Source: FEN-1297 sp046706945 (GTDB taxonomy: Bacteria; Bacteroidota; Ignavibacteria; Ignavibacteriales; Ignavibacteriaceae). From it: a DNA stretch of 11,482 nt. Position 1 is the stretch's first letter; each line of letters begins with the position of its first letter. The position numbers and the translations under genes are program-made. The stretch covers positions 1-11,482 of the forward strand of contig JBJKOY010000302.1 of assembly GCA_046706945.1 (NCBI GenBank), read 5' to 3'. Of this stretch, positions 1 through 6,697 are shown piece after piece. The notes under the pieces are model-generated. The model saw only the letters and a program-made list of their open reading frames with translations, had not been told where the DNA came from and did no database searches.

Positions 1-261
1 AATAGCGCCCACCAGGCCCGAAAAAATTACTATGTTGTTGACAATCGACGGGTGGACAATACCCGTGCCTATCGTTGTCGCGACGCTTACACCGAATATA
101 AACGCGGCGATAAAATTAAATGCAGCCGCCCAGGCAACCGCCTGAAACGGCGTCAGGACCCTGGTAGACACGATAGTAGCTATAGAGTTGGCCGCATCGT
201 TCATCCCGTTATAAAAATCGAATATTAATGCCATGGCAATAATAAAAACGGCAAAATGCAT
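1..261 (-). CDS. pit: Pit-family inorganic phosphate transporter, N-terminal part (cut by window edge)
   Basis: Inner-membrane, low-affinity phosphate (metal-phosphate/H+ or Na+) symporter of the PiT family. Only the first 87 codons are inside the window and the frame runs open off position 1. The translation starts MHFAVFIIAMALIFDFYNG. It contains the PiT signature NGMNDAANSIAT (residues 18-29), followed by STRVLTP and alternating hydrophobic helices, as in the N-terminal half of the family. The ATG at 261 lies only 7 bp after the stop of the DUF47 gene, so translational coupling is likely; the spacer has no clear Shine-Dalgarno. A second in-frame ATG at codon 10 (position 234) would cut into the first membrane helix, so I prefer 261. 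The DUF47-pit order is a recurrent bacterial arrangement, which supports the call. The full length cannot be judged. Confidence 0.93.
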   Translation of the reverse strand, partial: MHFAVFIIAMALIFDFYNGMNDAANSIATIVSTRVLTPFQAVAWAAAFNFIAAFIFGVSVATTIGTGIVHPSIVNNIVIFSGLVGAI

Positions 262-268
262 AATTTGT

Positions 269-880
269 TTAAGCGTTTTTAATGAATATGGAAAGAATTA
301 CGTTGGCCGACGTTTGGCATTTATCCGAAGCGCCTTCAAGAAGGCCCAATATTTCTTTTTTCTTGATAAGGCTTACGGGATCTTTTTCTTCTTCAAAAAG
401 TTCCTTAATCGCCTGCTGATAGACTTTATCCGCTTCGGATTCCAGGTCCTTTACGGCTTTGCATTCGTTGGTGTGCCTCGACTTAAGGTCGTTTACGGCT
501 TTGCCCAGTTCCTTGATCTGCTGATGCACGATCGAAGATAGCGAATCTGTATATTTTATTTTATTAACAATGTTGAAAGTATCCACTCTTCTCGAAGCCG
601 CCAGCAGTATGTCGCTTATGTCGTCGAGTTTCTTGATGAGCGTAAAAATATCCTCCCTGTCGAAAGGGGTGATAAAAGTTTTATTCAGTCTTTTAATTAC
701 CCTGTACGACACTTCATCGCATCTTTTTTCAAGAGGTTTGATTTTAAGGAGCAGCTCCTTGTCGGTCTCTTTCATGGAGAAAAGCTTGTGAGTATGCGTT
801 GCCATCTCTTCAATATAAGAGATCATCTCCTTGAAATCGTCGAAGTATTTTTCTTCTTTCGGCAGCAGTCTTTTGAACAT
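269..880 (-). CDS. DUF47 / PhoU-like Pit accessory protein
   Basis: A 203-residue cytoplasmic, all-helical protein of the DUF47 family (PhoU-related), commonly encoded next to Pit transporters and presumed to control or assist them. Family-like features are the start MFKRLLPKEEKYFDDF, a central RVIKRLNKTFITPFDREDI segment (the TPFDREDI motif is typical), the following LIKKLDDISDILLAASRR, and long amphipathic helices with regularly spaced charges. Length fits the family (about 200-220 aa). The start is well supported: GGGGAT lies 6-11 bases upstream of the ATG. The pit gene starts 7 bp after its stop, and a porin gene of phosphate-selective type lies 88 bp upstream on the same strand, so the three probably form one phosphate-uptake unit. 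The biochemical role of DUF47 proteins is inferred from context and from the PhoU relationship; no catalytic motif is expected. Confidence 0.93.
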   Translation of the reverse strand: MFKRLLPKEEKYFDDFKEMISYIEEMATHTHKLFSMKETDKELLLKIKPLEKRCDEVSYRVIKRLNKTFITPFDREDIFTLIKKLDDISDILLAASRRVDTFNIVNKIKYTDSLSSIVHQQIKELGKAVNDLKSRHTNECKAVKDLESEADKVYQQAIKELFEEEKDPVSLIKKKEILGLLEGASDKCQTSANVILSIFIKNA

Positions 881-897
881 AGTAGATCCCCGGTTTA

Positions 898-918
898 AAT
901 GAAACTAGAAATTTCATT
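898..918 (-). repeat. Small inverted repeat in the leader of the DUF47 gene
   Basis: AATGAAA (898-904) and TTTCATT (912-918) form a perfect 7-bp inverted repeat with a 7-base spacer, 18 bp upstream of the DUF47 start codon. It lies in the 88-bp gap between the porin stop and DUF47. It could be an operator or a weak hairpin just upstream of the ribosome-binding site. In such AT-rich DNA it could also be chance. Confidence 0.3.
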
Positions 919-968
919 GTTAAAAATATTAAAAATTATATTAAGTTCCGGCAATAAAATTTAAGATT

Positions 969-1985
969 TTAAAAGTACAACTGGCCGTTAATTAATAAAC
1001 GGTGATTCTTAAATTTCCCGTTACCGGCCGGTATCTCATAGTTGAATTGGAATTTAAAAAGTTCCGCTGGAACAATATTAAAGCCCAGGATCGCCAGGTC
1101 GTCTCCCGGCAGACCGCCCTCTTCATTAAAAACATCCCATCTTGCCAATACCTGCATATTTTTGGCCGGTGAATATCCCGCGGTAACTTCATAGCCCCAC
1201 GGCCTCATAACGGAACCGGAGACCGGCCTTAATCTTGCCGAAATTATTTCCGCGTATATCTGAAAGTTATTTAAAATTAAATTTAGGTCGCCGCCCAGCA
1301 GCAGCCGGTTCCCGGCGAATACCGAATCCATAATTACCACGGATTTATCTATGCTCTGCGCGGCGTTTAACCCGATCTTTAATACGGTAGTTTTCTCCGT
1401 TCCCGTCGGCTGAATGACTATTCTGCCAACGTAAAGGAACTTGTTGTTATCGTTCTTCACGCCGCCTTTATTCCCGTTAAAAATACCGCCGGCATAAGTT
1501 AGGACATTGTTGCCGGTCCCGCCGGAAAGCATAACGCCTACCTGTTTCCCGATATTAAGAGCTTCAACGGCCCTGGACCTGAAAACGAAATCGATATCGC
1601 CCTCGCTAACAAGATATTCCCTACTGAAGGGCAATTTGAACAAACCGAAGTCAAGTTTGAATTGAGGCGAGAATTTATAATATAAATCCGCGTCGAGTAT
1701 TGCAGGCGAATTCAGCATTTTTGTTTCGAGCGAATAACCGAAATTATCGTCCAGGTCTCCTGAAAGTTTTATCCTGAAATTTTCAATGCTGAAGCCGTTG
1801 TTCCCCGGCGCGGATCTTTCGATCTGAAAATCGGCGACATTTCTGACGAGAATGCTTAGACTTGCATATTTTTTTTGCAGGGCTTCTTTTAATTGTGCGG
1901 TAAGGGATTTTTCCTGCGGATAATCCCCTGCCGTTAAAAGAAGGAATATCGGGAAAAAGAAAATAAGCTTCCTTTGAACGGACAT
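969..1985 (-). CDS. Phosphate-selective porin O/P-like outer membrane protein
   Basis: A 338-residue outer-membrane beta-barrel of the OprO/OprP-like family, expected to pass phosphate or related anions into the periplasm. The N-terminus (MSVQRKLIFFFPIFLLLTAG) is a Sec signal peptide: basic residues, then a hydrophobic core. The family signature segments are FGLFKLPFSREYL (113-125), DIDFVFRSRAV (130-140), GKQVGVMLSG (146-155) and the following YAGGIFNGN. Later strands alternate hydrophobic and polar residues, and the chain ends in LYF with a terminal Phe, the usual BAM recognition signal. Length is on the short side for OprP (about 400+ aa) but normal for FCB-group relatives. The start is set by AAGGAG 6 bp upstream of the ATG at 1985. 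The downstream neighbours DUF47 and Pit support a phosphate role. Substrate choice is inferred from context, since this fold family also includes less selective porins. Confidence 0.85.
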   Translation of the reverse strand: MSVQRKLIFFFPIFLLLTAGDYPQEKSLTAQLKEALQKKYASLSILVRNVADFQIERSAPGNNGFSIENFRIKLSGDLDDNFGYSLETKMLNSPAILDADLYYKFSPQFKLDFGLFKLPFSREYLVSEGDIDFVFRSRAVEALNIGKQVGVMLSGGTGNNVLTYAGGIFNGNKGGVKNDNNKFLYVGRIVIQPTGTEKTTVLKIGLNAAQSIDKSVVIMDSVFAGNRLLLGGDLNLILNNFQIYAEIISARLRPVSGSVMRPWGYEVTAGYSPAKNMQVLARWDVFNEEGGLPGDDLAILGFNIVPAELFKFQFNYEIPAGNGKFKNHRLLINGQLYF

Positions 1986-2197
1986 CCCAACTCCTTGAAA
2001 AACTATTCCTTTAAAATATTGAGTCCTCTCCCTAATGCCAAATAAATAAATTCCCTGCGGCGGGTTAATTTGCTTTTGTTATACTAAAAGGACTTGCCTA
2101 CCGAACATAGTCGTCTAATAAATTTATATAAAAGATATTCCAGCTCAGGTAAATACGGAGAATTGCGATATTATTATTTCCTTTCATCGCGACAATT

Positions 2198-2239
2198 TAT
2201 AAATAAGCTAATAAGGTTTTATTATTAGACTTATTTATA
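2198..2239 (-). repeat. Long AT-rich inverted repeat (17-bp stem, one bulge)
   Basis: The arm at 2198-2214 (TATAAATAAGCTAATAA) pairs with 2222-2239 at all 17 positions, with a single bulged A at 2229 and a 7-base loop (2215-2221). It begins 54 bases after the mscS-like stop in the direction of transcription, so it may mark the 3' end of that transcript. No T-run follows on the minus strand, so it is not a textbook intrinsic terminator. It also lies about 210-250 bp upstream of the porin start, so a protein-binding dyad is possible. Confidence 0.55.
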
Positions 2240-2249
2240 TTACTAAGGT

Positions 2250-2264
2250 TTCTTCAAAGAAGAA
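2250..2264 (-). repeat. Short perfect hairpin after the mscS-like gene
   Basis: TTCTTC (2250-2255) and GAAGAA (2259-2264) form a perfect 6-bp inverted repeat around a 3-base centre, about 28 bases after the mscS-like stop on the minus strand. No T-run follows. Together with the larger dyad at 2198-2239 it may protect or define the 3' end of the transcript. Confidence 0.35.
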
Positions 2265-2292
2265 GGTTTAAGCTCCCAATATCCTAACGGTC

Positions 2293-4242
2293 TTATTTAT
2301 TTTGTTTATTAAATAGACCGCCGAGCGGTGAGATTTTGAACGAAGGCTGTTCGTAATCTTTCGGGAGGTATTCGTCCGGTATCTGAATTTTATTTCCGTC
2401 CCTCACTCCCGAATAATGAGGCGACATAATTTCAACCCCTGCCTCGTTGAATTTATCCTGAATATTTTTGTGCAGGTCGGAGTATATTTGAGCCATAATA
2501 TTGGGGTTATCCGTGTATACATTCAATTCGTAATTGACGTAAAAGTCGGATAACGCGGTTTGAAGGACAAACGGCTCGGGCTGCCTCATAAGGTCCTCTG
2601 TTGCGGCGGCGGCGGCTTTAAGAAGCTCGTGTACTTTTCTCCACGGAGCATCGTAGCCTATAGTTACCGATGTGTGAAGAATAAGTCCGGTACGCTTGGC
2701 GGAAGAGCTGTAATTGATTATGTGACTTCCCAGGATCATTGAGTTGGGTATGGTTATATCTACGTTTTTAATGGTTCTTATCCTTGTAACCAGGATCGTT
2801 TTTTCCAAAACGTCTCCCACCGTATCCGCAATTTTGACCCTGTCCCCTATCCTGAATGGTCTCATGTAGGTAAGCACAAGTCCGCCCACCATATTTGAAA
2901 CCACGGATGTCGATCCGAATGAAAATAAAATACCCAGGAAGATGGATATGCCTCTGAAAATATCGGAATTTGATCCCGGCAAATAAGGGAAGATCACGAT
3001 TGCGGCAAAGACCAGAATTAGAAACCTTACTATCTTGAATGTGGGCAGCGCCCATTCCGCGGGAAATTTTGCAAAGGTTACCGTACTTTTTTCGATCTCG
3101 CCGAAGATCAGCTTTATGAATTTAATAACATAACGCGTGACAAAGATTATGACCAGGATGGTAAACAGGTTGGGCAGAAAGTTGATGAAAGACATTATAA
3201 CTTTCCCGAGAGGATGGATAATATATCCGAATAGCGTTGAAGCCCAGGTCCTTGAAAAACTGAAAAGACTGAATAGAAGAGTAAAATAAAAATACGCTAG
3301 AAGCAAAACGGCAAAAAATCTGAATATTCTGATCCCCAACTTAACCGCTTCCAGTATCCTTGTATCGGAAAGCAGTTCCAGGTTTTTTACCTTCACGGAT
3401 TTTATCAGTGTCCCCCGCCATTCGGCCGTTTTTTTATCGATCGCACTTAAAAAAGTACCTATGGCCTTCAACAGGGCGGCGGCGGCGGCGGTAACCATTA
3501 CGGCCAGCAGGAATCCGCCGAGCAGGGGTTTAATATTTAAATAACGTGTCCACGGGAAAAGCGTAAAAGAATAAATTACAAAGAAGTACAGGACCGCAAG
3601 CGAAAGCGCCAGCCGGATTAATTTAAGAAGAACTATAAAAAAGGCGGCTATGCCTCCCGCGCTGATTATTTCCTGCGATCTTAATTTTATCGGCTTAAAA
3701 ACCCTGCCTTCCCACTTTTCCAATTGTTCGTATCCCTTCGGGAATACTTTCCGCATCAGCCAGAAAAGCAGCACCACGGCCAGCAGTGCGATTATTACTT
3801 TTATGCCGGAAGTAATTAAATTTTTCGAGCTGTAGATCTCGATGTTCCTCTTCAAGGCGGTCTTTAATACGGCCGCATATTCATTCGAAAGTTCGATTCT
3901 GTTTTTTGTCATCAATGCGGCGTCCCGGTCGGATACCGACATTAAAATTATTCCGCCGAGACGTATATCGGTTATCCCTGAAAGGTCGTTAACGACAATT
4001 GAATCCGGATCAAGGTTTTCGTCAAGTACATCCTTCAAATTTTTTTCTATTGCCGCAGCTCTCTGCTGAGGAGTAAACGGTCCCAGATTTTCGCCCAGAT
4101 AAAACAGGGTATCCGATGAGAGAACAACAGGATACAATTTTACCGGGCTACCCGTGGTCTTGTTAACGGCAGGGCATAACGAACCGAACAAAAAGAAAAA
4201 TACGAGAGCTTCTTTTAGGTATGATCTCAAATGAAGTTTCAT
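2293..4242 (-). CDS. Large MscS-family mechanosensitive channel with periplasmic N-terminal domain
   Basis: Inner-membrane channel of the MscS superfamily, expected to open under membrane tension and release solutes on hypo-osmotic shock. From the ATG at 4242 it has 649 residues. A signal-peptide-like segment (MKLHLRSYLKEALVFFFLFG) is followed by a periplasmic domain (about 25-140) containing GPFTPQQRAAAIEKNL and a SVSDRDAA segment, then several hydrophobic helices (about 144-420). The pore helix TM3 follows (about 428-459, FGSTSVVSNMVGGLVLTYMR), then the MscS beta domain (PFRIGDRVKI..GDV, NVDITIPNS, about 460-511) and a cytosolic alpha/beta domain. This is much longer than E. coli MscS (286 aa), in the size range of extended members. 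An upstream in-frame TTG at 4329 would add 29 residues, but the ATG gives a sensible signal peptide, so I chose it; neither has a Shine-Dalgarno. It lies 189 bp downstream of pruA on the same strand. Confidence 0.92.
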   Translation of the reverse strand: MKLHLRSYLKEALVFFFLFGSLCPAVNKTTGSPVKLYPVVLSSDTLFYLGENLGPFTPQQRAAAIEKNLKDVLDENLDPDSIVVNDLSGITDIRLGGIILMSVSDRDAALMTKNRIELSNEYAAVLKTALKRNIEIYSSKNLITSGIKVIIALLAVVLLFWLMRKVFPKGYEQLEKWEGRVFKPIKLRSQEIISAGGIAAFFIVLLKLIRLALSLAVLYFFVIYSFTLFPWTRYLNIKPLLGGFLLAVMVTAAAAALLKAIGTFLSAIDKKTAEWRGTLIKSVKVKNLELLSDTRILEAVKLGIRIFRFFAVLLLAYFYFTLLFSLFSFSRTWASTLFGYIIHPLGKVIMSFINFLPNLFTILVIIFVTRYVIKFIKLIFGEIEKSTVTFAKFPAEWALPTFKIVRFLILVFAAIVIFPYLPGSNSDIFRGISIFLGILFSFGSTSVVSNMVGGLVLTYMRPFRIGDRVKIADTVGDVLEKTILVTRIRTIKNVDITIPNSMILGSHIINYSSSAKRTGLILHTSVTIGYDAPWRKVHELLKAAAAATEDLMRQPEPFVLQTALSDFYVNYELNVYTDNPNIMAQIYSDLHKNIQDKFNEAGVEIMSPHYSGVRDGNKIQIPDEYLPKDYEQPSFKISPLGGLFNKQNK

Positions 4243-4351
4243 TTTTGTTATTAAAATGACTGTGAGAACAATATAATAAAAAAGATTCGAAAAGAGTATA
4301 TCGGTACCAACGTCCCGTTCAAAAGGCAAATCAAGTTAAACATCCACGTTT

Positions 4352-4391
4352 GTCCTTCTCCTTACCGGTAAATGCCGGTCAGGAGAAAGAC
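4352..4391 (-). repeat. Long hairpin between pruA and the mscS-like gene
   Basis: Arms 4352-4368 (GTCCTTCTCCTTACCGG) and 4375-4391 (CCGGTCAGGAGAAAGAC) form a 17-bp stem with a 6-base loop. In minus-strand RNA, 16 of 17 positions can pair (one as G-U) and one is an A-G mismatch; in plus-strand RNA there are two plain mismatches. The minus-strand RNA, which would carry the pruA transcript, is therefore the better-paired one. It starts 40 bases after the pruA stop. No T-run follows on the minus strand; TTTT follows on the plus strand. It could be an imperfect terminator, an attenuator, or an mRNA-stabilising element. Confidence 0.6.
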
Positions 4392-4431
4392 TTTTCAAAT
4401 TATAATCCGGTCTACTGCGTCCGTCTACCGG

Positions 4432-6063
4432 CTACGGTTCTTTCATGAAGGGATAGTGCCAGTCCTTAGGCGGATCGAACGTTTCCTTGATTGCGCGCGC
4501 GGTCATCCATCTCAGAACGTTCATTGCGCTTCCGGCTTTATCGTTAGTACCCGAAGCTCTGCCGCCGCCGAACGGCTGCTGGCCTACCACCGCCGCTGTG
4601 GGTTTATCGTTTATGTAGAAGTTCCCCGCCGCATCCCTTAAGCCGTCGGACATTTTTACGACCGCCTGCCTGTCCCGTGCCCAGACTGCGCCCGTCAACG
4701 CATATGGCGAGGTAGTATTGCAAAGTTCAATCGTTTCTTCGAATTTATCTGCTTTATAGACATATATGGTAAGCACCGGACCGAATATTTCTTCCTGCAT
4801 TGTTTTAAACTTAGGGTCGGTTGTTACTATTGTTGTAGGCTCGATAAAATAGCCTTTCGAATCATCGCATTTTCCCCCGGTAATTATTTCGGCATCTTTG
4901 GATTCTTTAGCGTAATCGATATAAGATTTAATGCCGGAAAAAGCGGCCTTATCTATTACGGCGGCCATAAAGTTCGAAAAGTCTTCCGGATCTCCGGATT
5001 TAATCTTACCGACTTCTGACACATATTTTGATTTAAATTCGCCCCATATCGTATCGGGAATATACATGCGTGAAGCCGCAGAACATTTTTGTCCCTGGTA
5101 TTCGAACGCTCCCCTAATAGCGGCAACGGCAAGGGCATCTACGTCCGCGGACTCATGAGCAAAAATAAAATCCTTTCCGCCTGTTTCGCCTACGATCCTG
5201 GGATAATATTTGGATTTCTTTATATTTTCTCCCACCGTTTTCCACATATTCTGAAATACTTCTGTTGAGCCCGTGAAGTGAATTCCGGCAAGGTCGGGAC
5301 TGGCGAGAACCGGGTCTCCTACCTGCGCGCCGGAACCGGGAATAAAATTTATTACGCCTTTCGGAAGACCGGCTTCTTCCCACAATTTCATTAAATAATA
5401 AGCCGAATATACCGCACTGGAAGCCGGTTTCCATAAAGAAACATTTCCAACGATTACCGGAGCGGTAGGCAGATTGCCCGCAATCGAAGTAAAGTTGAAC
5501 GGAGTGACCGCAAAAACAAAGCCTTCAAGAGGACGGTATTCCTCGCGGTTCCACATGCCGCGAGGCGAAAAAGGCTGCTCCGACATAAGCTGTGTTAAAT
5601 AATATACGTTGAAACGCCAGAAATCAATCAGTTCACACGCCGAGTCAATTTCCGCCTGGTAAACCGTCTTTGACTGTCCGAGCATTGTTGCGGCATTTAA
5701 TGTATAACGCCAGGAACCGGCAAGCAGGTCCGCCGCTTTAAGAAAAACCGAAGCCCTTTGTTCCCACGGCATGTTTGCCCACTTTCTCCTTGCCTCAAGG
5801 GCCGCCTCTATTGCCATTGCCACTTCTTTCGCGCCGGCTTTATGGTAAATTCCCAGCTTTTTCGAATGATCGTGAGGAGCCCTGATTTCCGCAGTCTTGC
5901 CCGATTTAATTTCTTCGCCGCCTATTATCAAAGGAATTTCTATTTCTTTCGATTGAAGTTCTTTTAACTTTTTCTTTATCATCTCCCTTTCCGGTGTTCC
6001 CGGAGCATAGGACAAAACCGGTTCGTTGACCGGGTAAGGTACTTTGAAATATGCATTAGACAT
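4432..6063 (-). CDS. pruA: 1-pyrroline-5-carboxylate dehydrogenase
   Basis: NAD+-dependent oxidation of glutamate-gamma-semialdehyde (P5C) to glutamate, the second step of proline catabolism; cytoplasmic. The 543-residue protein is a complete aldehyde dehydrogenase of the long stand-alone P5CDH type found in eukaryotes and Bacteroidota, not the PutA fusion. Visible motifs: TPFN with N190 (oxyanion hole), FTGST (263-267, cofactor binding), GETGGKD with general base E293, GQKCSAASR with nucleophile C327, EEIFGPV (424-430), and QPFGG followed by SGTNDKAG near the C-terminus. All key residues are present. The start is supported by GGAAGG 6 bp upstream of the ATG. A good Bacteroidota-type promoter lies about 70 bp upstream, and a heptamer repeat abuts it. 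No proline dehydrogenase gene is in the window, so the first step is encoded elsewhere. Confidence 0.96.
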   Translation of the reverse strand: MSNAYFKVPYPVNEPVLSYAPGTPEREMIKKKLKELQSKEIEIPLIIGGEEIKSGKTAEIRAPHDHSKKLGIYHKAGAKEVAMAIEAALEARRKWANMPWEQRASVFLKAADLLAGSWRYTLNAATMLGQSKTVYQAEIDSACELIDFWRFNVYYLTQLMSEQPFSPRGMWNREEYRPLEGFVFAVTPFNFTSIAGNLPTAPVIVGNVSLWKPASSAVYSAYYLMKLWEEAGLPKGVINFIPGSGAQVGDPVLASPDLAGIHFTGSTEVFQNMWKTVGENIKKSKYYPRIVGETGGKDFIFAHESADVDALAVAAIRGAFEYQGQKCSAASRMYIPDTIWGEFKSKYVSEVGKIKSGDPEDFSNFMAAVIDKAAFSGIKSYIDYAKESKDAEIITGGKCDDSKGYFIEPTTIVTTDPKFKTMQEEIFGPVLTIYVYKADKFEETIELCNTTSPYALTGAVWARDRQAVVKMSDGLRDAAGNFYINDKPTAAVVGQQPFGGGRASGTNDKAGSAMNVLRWMTARAIKETFDPPKDWHYPFMKEP

Positions 6064-6127
6064 AAAAACCTTCCTTTATCATTTAACGGGTAAAATTCAA
6101 TCCCGACTTGTTTATAAAATTATTATT

Positions 6128-6158
6128 CAAATTTATCACAGAAGCCGCGAAAATGCAA
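6128..6158 (-). promoter_or_regulatory. Bacteroidota-type promoter for pruA
   Basis: Read on the minus strand, TTG (6158-6156) is followed after 20 bases by TAAATTTG (6135-6128), a perfect match to the Bacteroidota -7 consensus TAnnTTTG with accepted spacing. Transcription would start near 6120, giving a leader of roughly 55-60 bases before the pruA ATG. Confidence 0.6.
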
Positions 6159-6164
6159 TCTTAG

Positions 6165-6220
6165 GATTGACGATTGAGGATTGTTGATTGACGATTGATG
6201 ATTGATGATTGATGATTTTA
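6165..6220. repeat. Heptanucleotide tandem repeat, unit GATTGAT
   Basis: Eight consecutive 7-base units run in perfect phase: GATTGAC, GATTGAG, GATTGTT, GATTGAC, three GATTGAT, and a degenerate last GATTTTA. The constant part is GATT(G). The array ends 6 bp from the -33 element of the pruA promoter. It is non-coding. Variable copy number among strains would be expected of such a tract. Confidence 0.9.
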
Positions 6221-6465
6221 AATTAAGTTCGCGATAAATAAGCCGCCAAGCTGATAATTTCTTCTCATACTAGAATTAGCTTAGTTTTCTAATCTCTTTT
6301 TAATTTTGAATAAGGTAATAAGGTGAAATTTTTTTGCAAACTTACTGCTACAAAGGTTAAATTTTTCGGGATATAATCCTTTCCATTACACGCAATGCAA
6401 ATAAAATCGGGAAAAAGATTCTATATGATCTATACGGCTGTATTTTAATGTTTTATTCGAATGTA

Positions 6466-6503
6466 TGGGAATTATTCCCAATAAAAAATAGGAATTCTTC
6501 CTA
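6466..6503. promoter_or_regulatory. Pair of near-identical palindromes (possible double operator)
   Basis: TGGGAATTATTCCCA (6466-6480) and TAGGAATTCTTCCTA (6489-6503) are both perfect 6-bp dyads with a 3-base centre, sharing the form TRGGAAnnnTTCCYA. Their centres (6473 and 6496) are 23 bp apart, about two helical turns. They lie about 200 bp upstream of the unknown gene at 6698. This layout suggests two dimers of one regulator binding side by side. The regulator is unknown. Confidence 0.55.
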
Positions 6504-6697
6504 CAGGGATTTAGGTATTAATACTGATTCGTAAGATTTATAAAATTTTTATATTGCACAGATTTTACAAATCATAAGTAAATAGGTCTATTAATACATT
6601 AAGAGCATGAACATAAAGGAGGGGGATAACTCGGGCCAATATCTCCAATTTGTTTCCGTCACCTATCATATTAAAAAATTATCGGTTGATCGGTATA

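Larger units (their letters stand above)
1986..2292. other. 307-bp intergenic region between mscS-like gene and porin
   Basis: No gene is supported here on either strand. It should contain the mscS 3' end and the porin promoter. I see two inverted repeats (listed separately) nearer the mscS side and AAGGAG just before the porin start. No exact TAnnTTTG element reads toward the porin; ATTTATTTG-like sequence (minus strand, about 2038-2046) is the nearest partial match. No convincing Pho box was recognised. Confidence 0.6.
6064..6697. other. ~630-bp divergent intergenic region
   Basis: This separates minus-strand pruA from the plus-strand unknown gene pair. It holds the pruA promoter, a heptanucleotide tandem array, two near-identical 15-bp palindromes, and an orphan Shine-Dalgarno-like sequence at 6615-6623; the first three are listed separately. 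A TAATTTTG (6301-6308, plus strand) matches the Bacteroidota -7 element but lacks a clear -33 and is nearly 400 bp from the next start. No convincing gene or structured RNA was recognised. Confidence 0.6.

Noticed and set aside
2768..3055. Minus-strand open frame of 95 codons inside the MscS-like gene
   Set aside because: Same-strand shadow in another frame over the highly conserved MscS pore and beta domain.
3476..3493. GGC trinucleotide repeat as a regulatory or unstable repeat
   Set aside because: It lies inside the MscS-like gene and simply encodes an alanine run in a membrane helix.
4243..4329. N-terminal extension of the MscS-like protein from TTG at 4329
   Set aside because: TTG start without ribosome-binding site, and the extension would put a second hydrophobic stretch before a good signal peptide starting at the ATG at 4242.
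4372..4641. Plus-strand open frame of 89 codons across the pruA 3' end
   Set aside because: Antisense shadow of pruA with an unlikely composition and no ribosome-binding site.
6165..6220. CRISPR array
   Set aside because: Units are only 7 bases with no spacers; it is a simple tandem repeat.
6515..6524. Palindrome GTATTAATAC as a third operator
   Set aside because: Unrelated in sequence to the TRGGAAnnnTTCCYA pair, short and AT-rich; likely chance.
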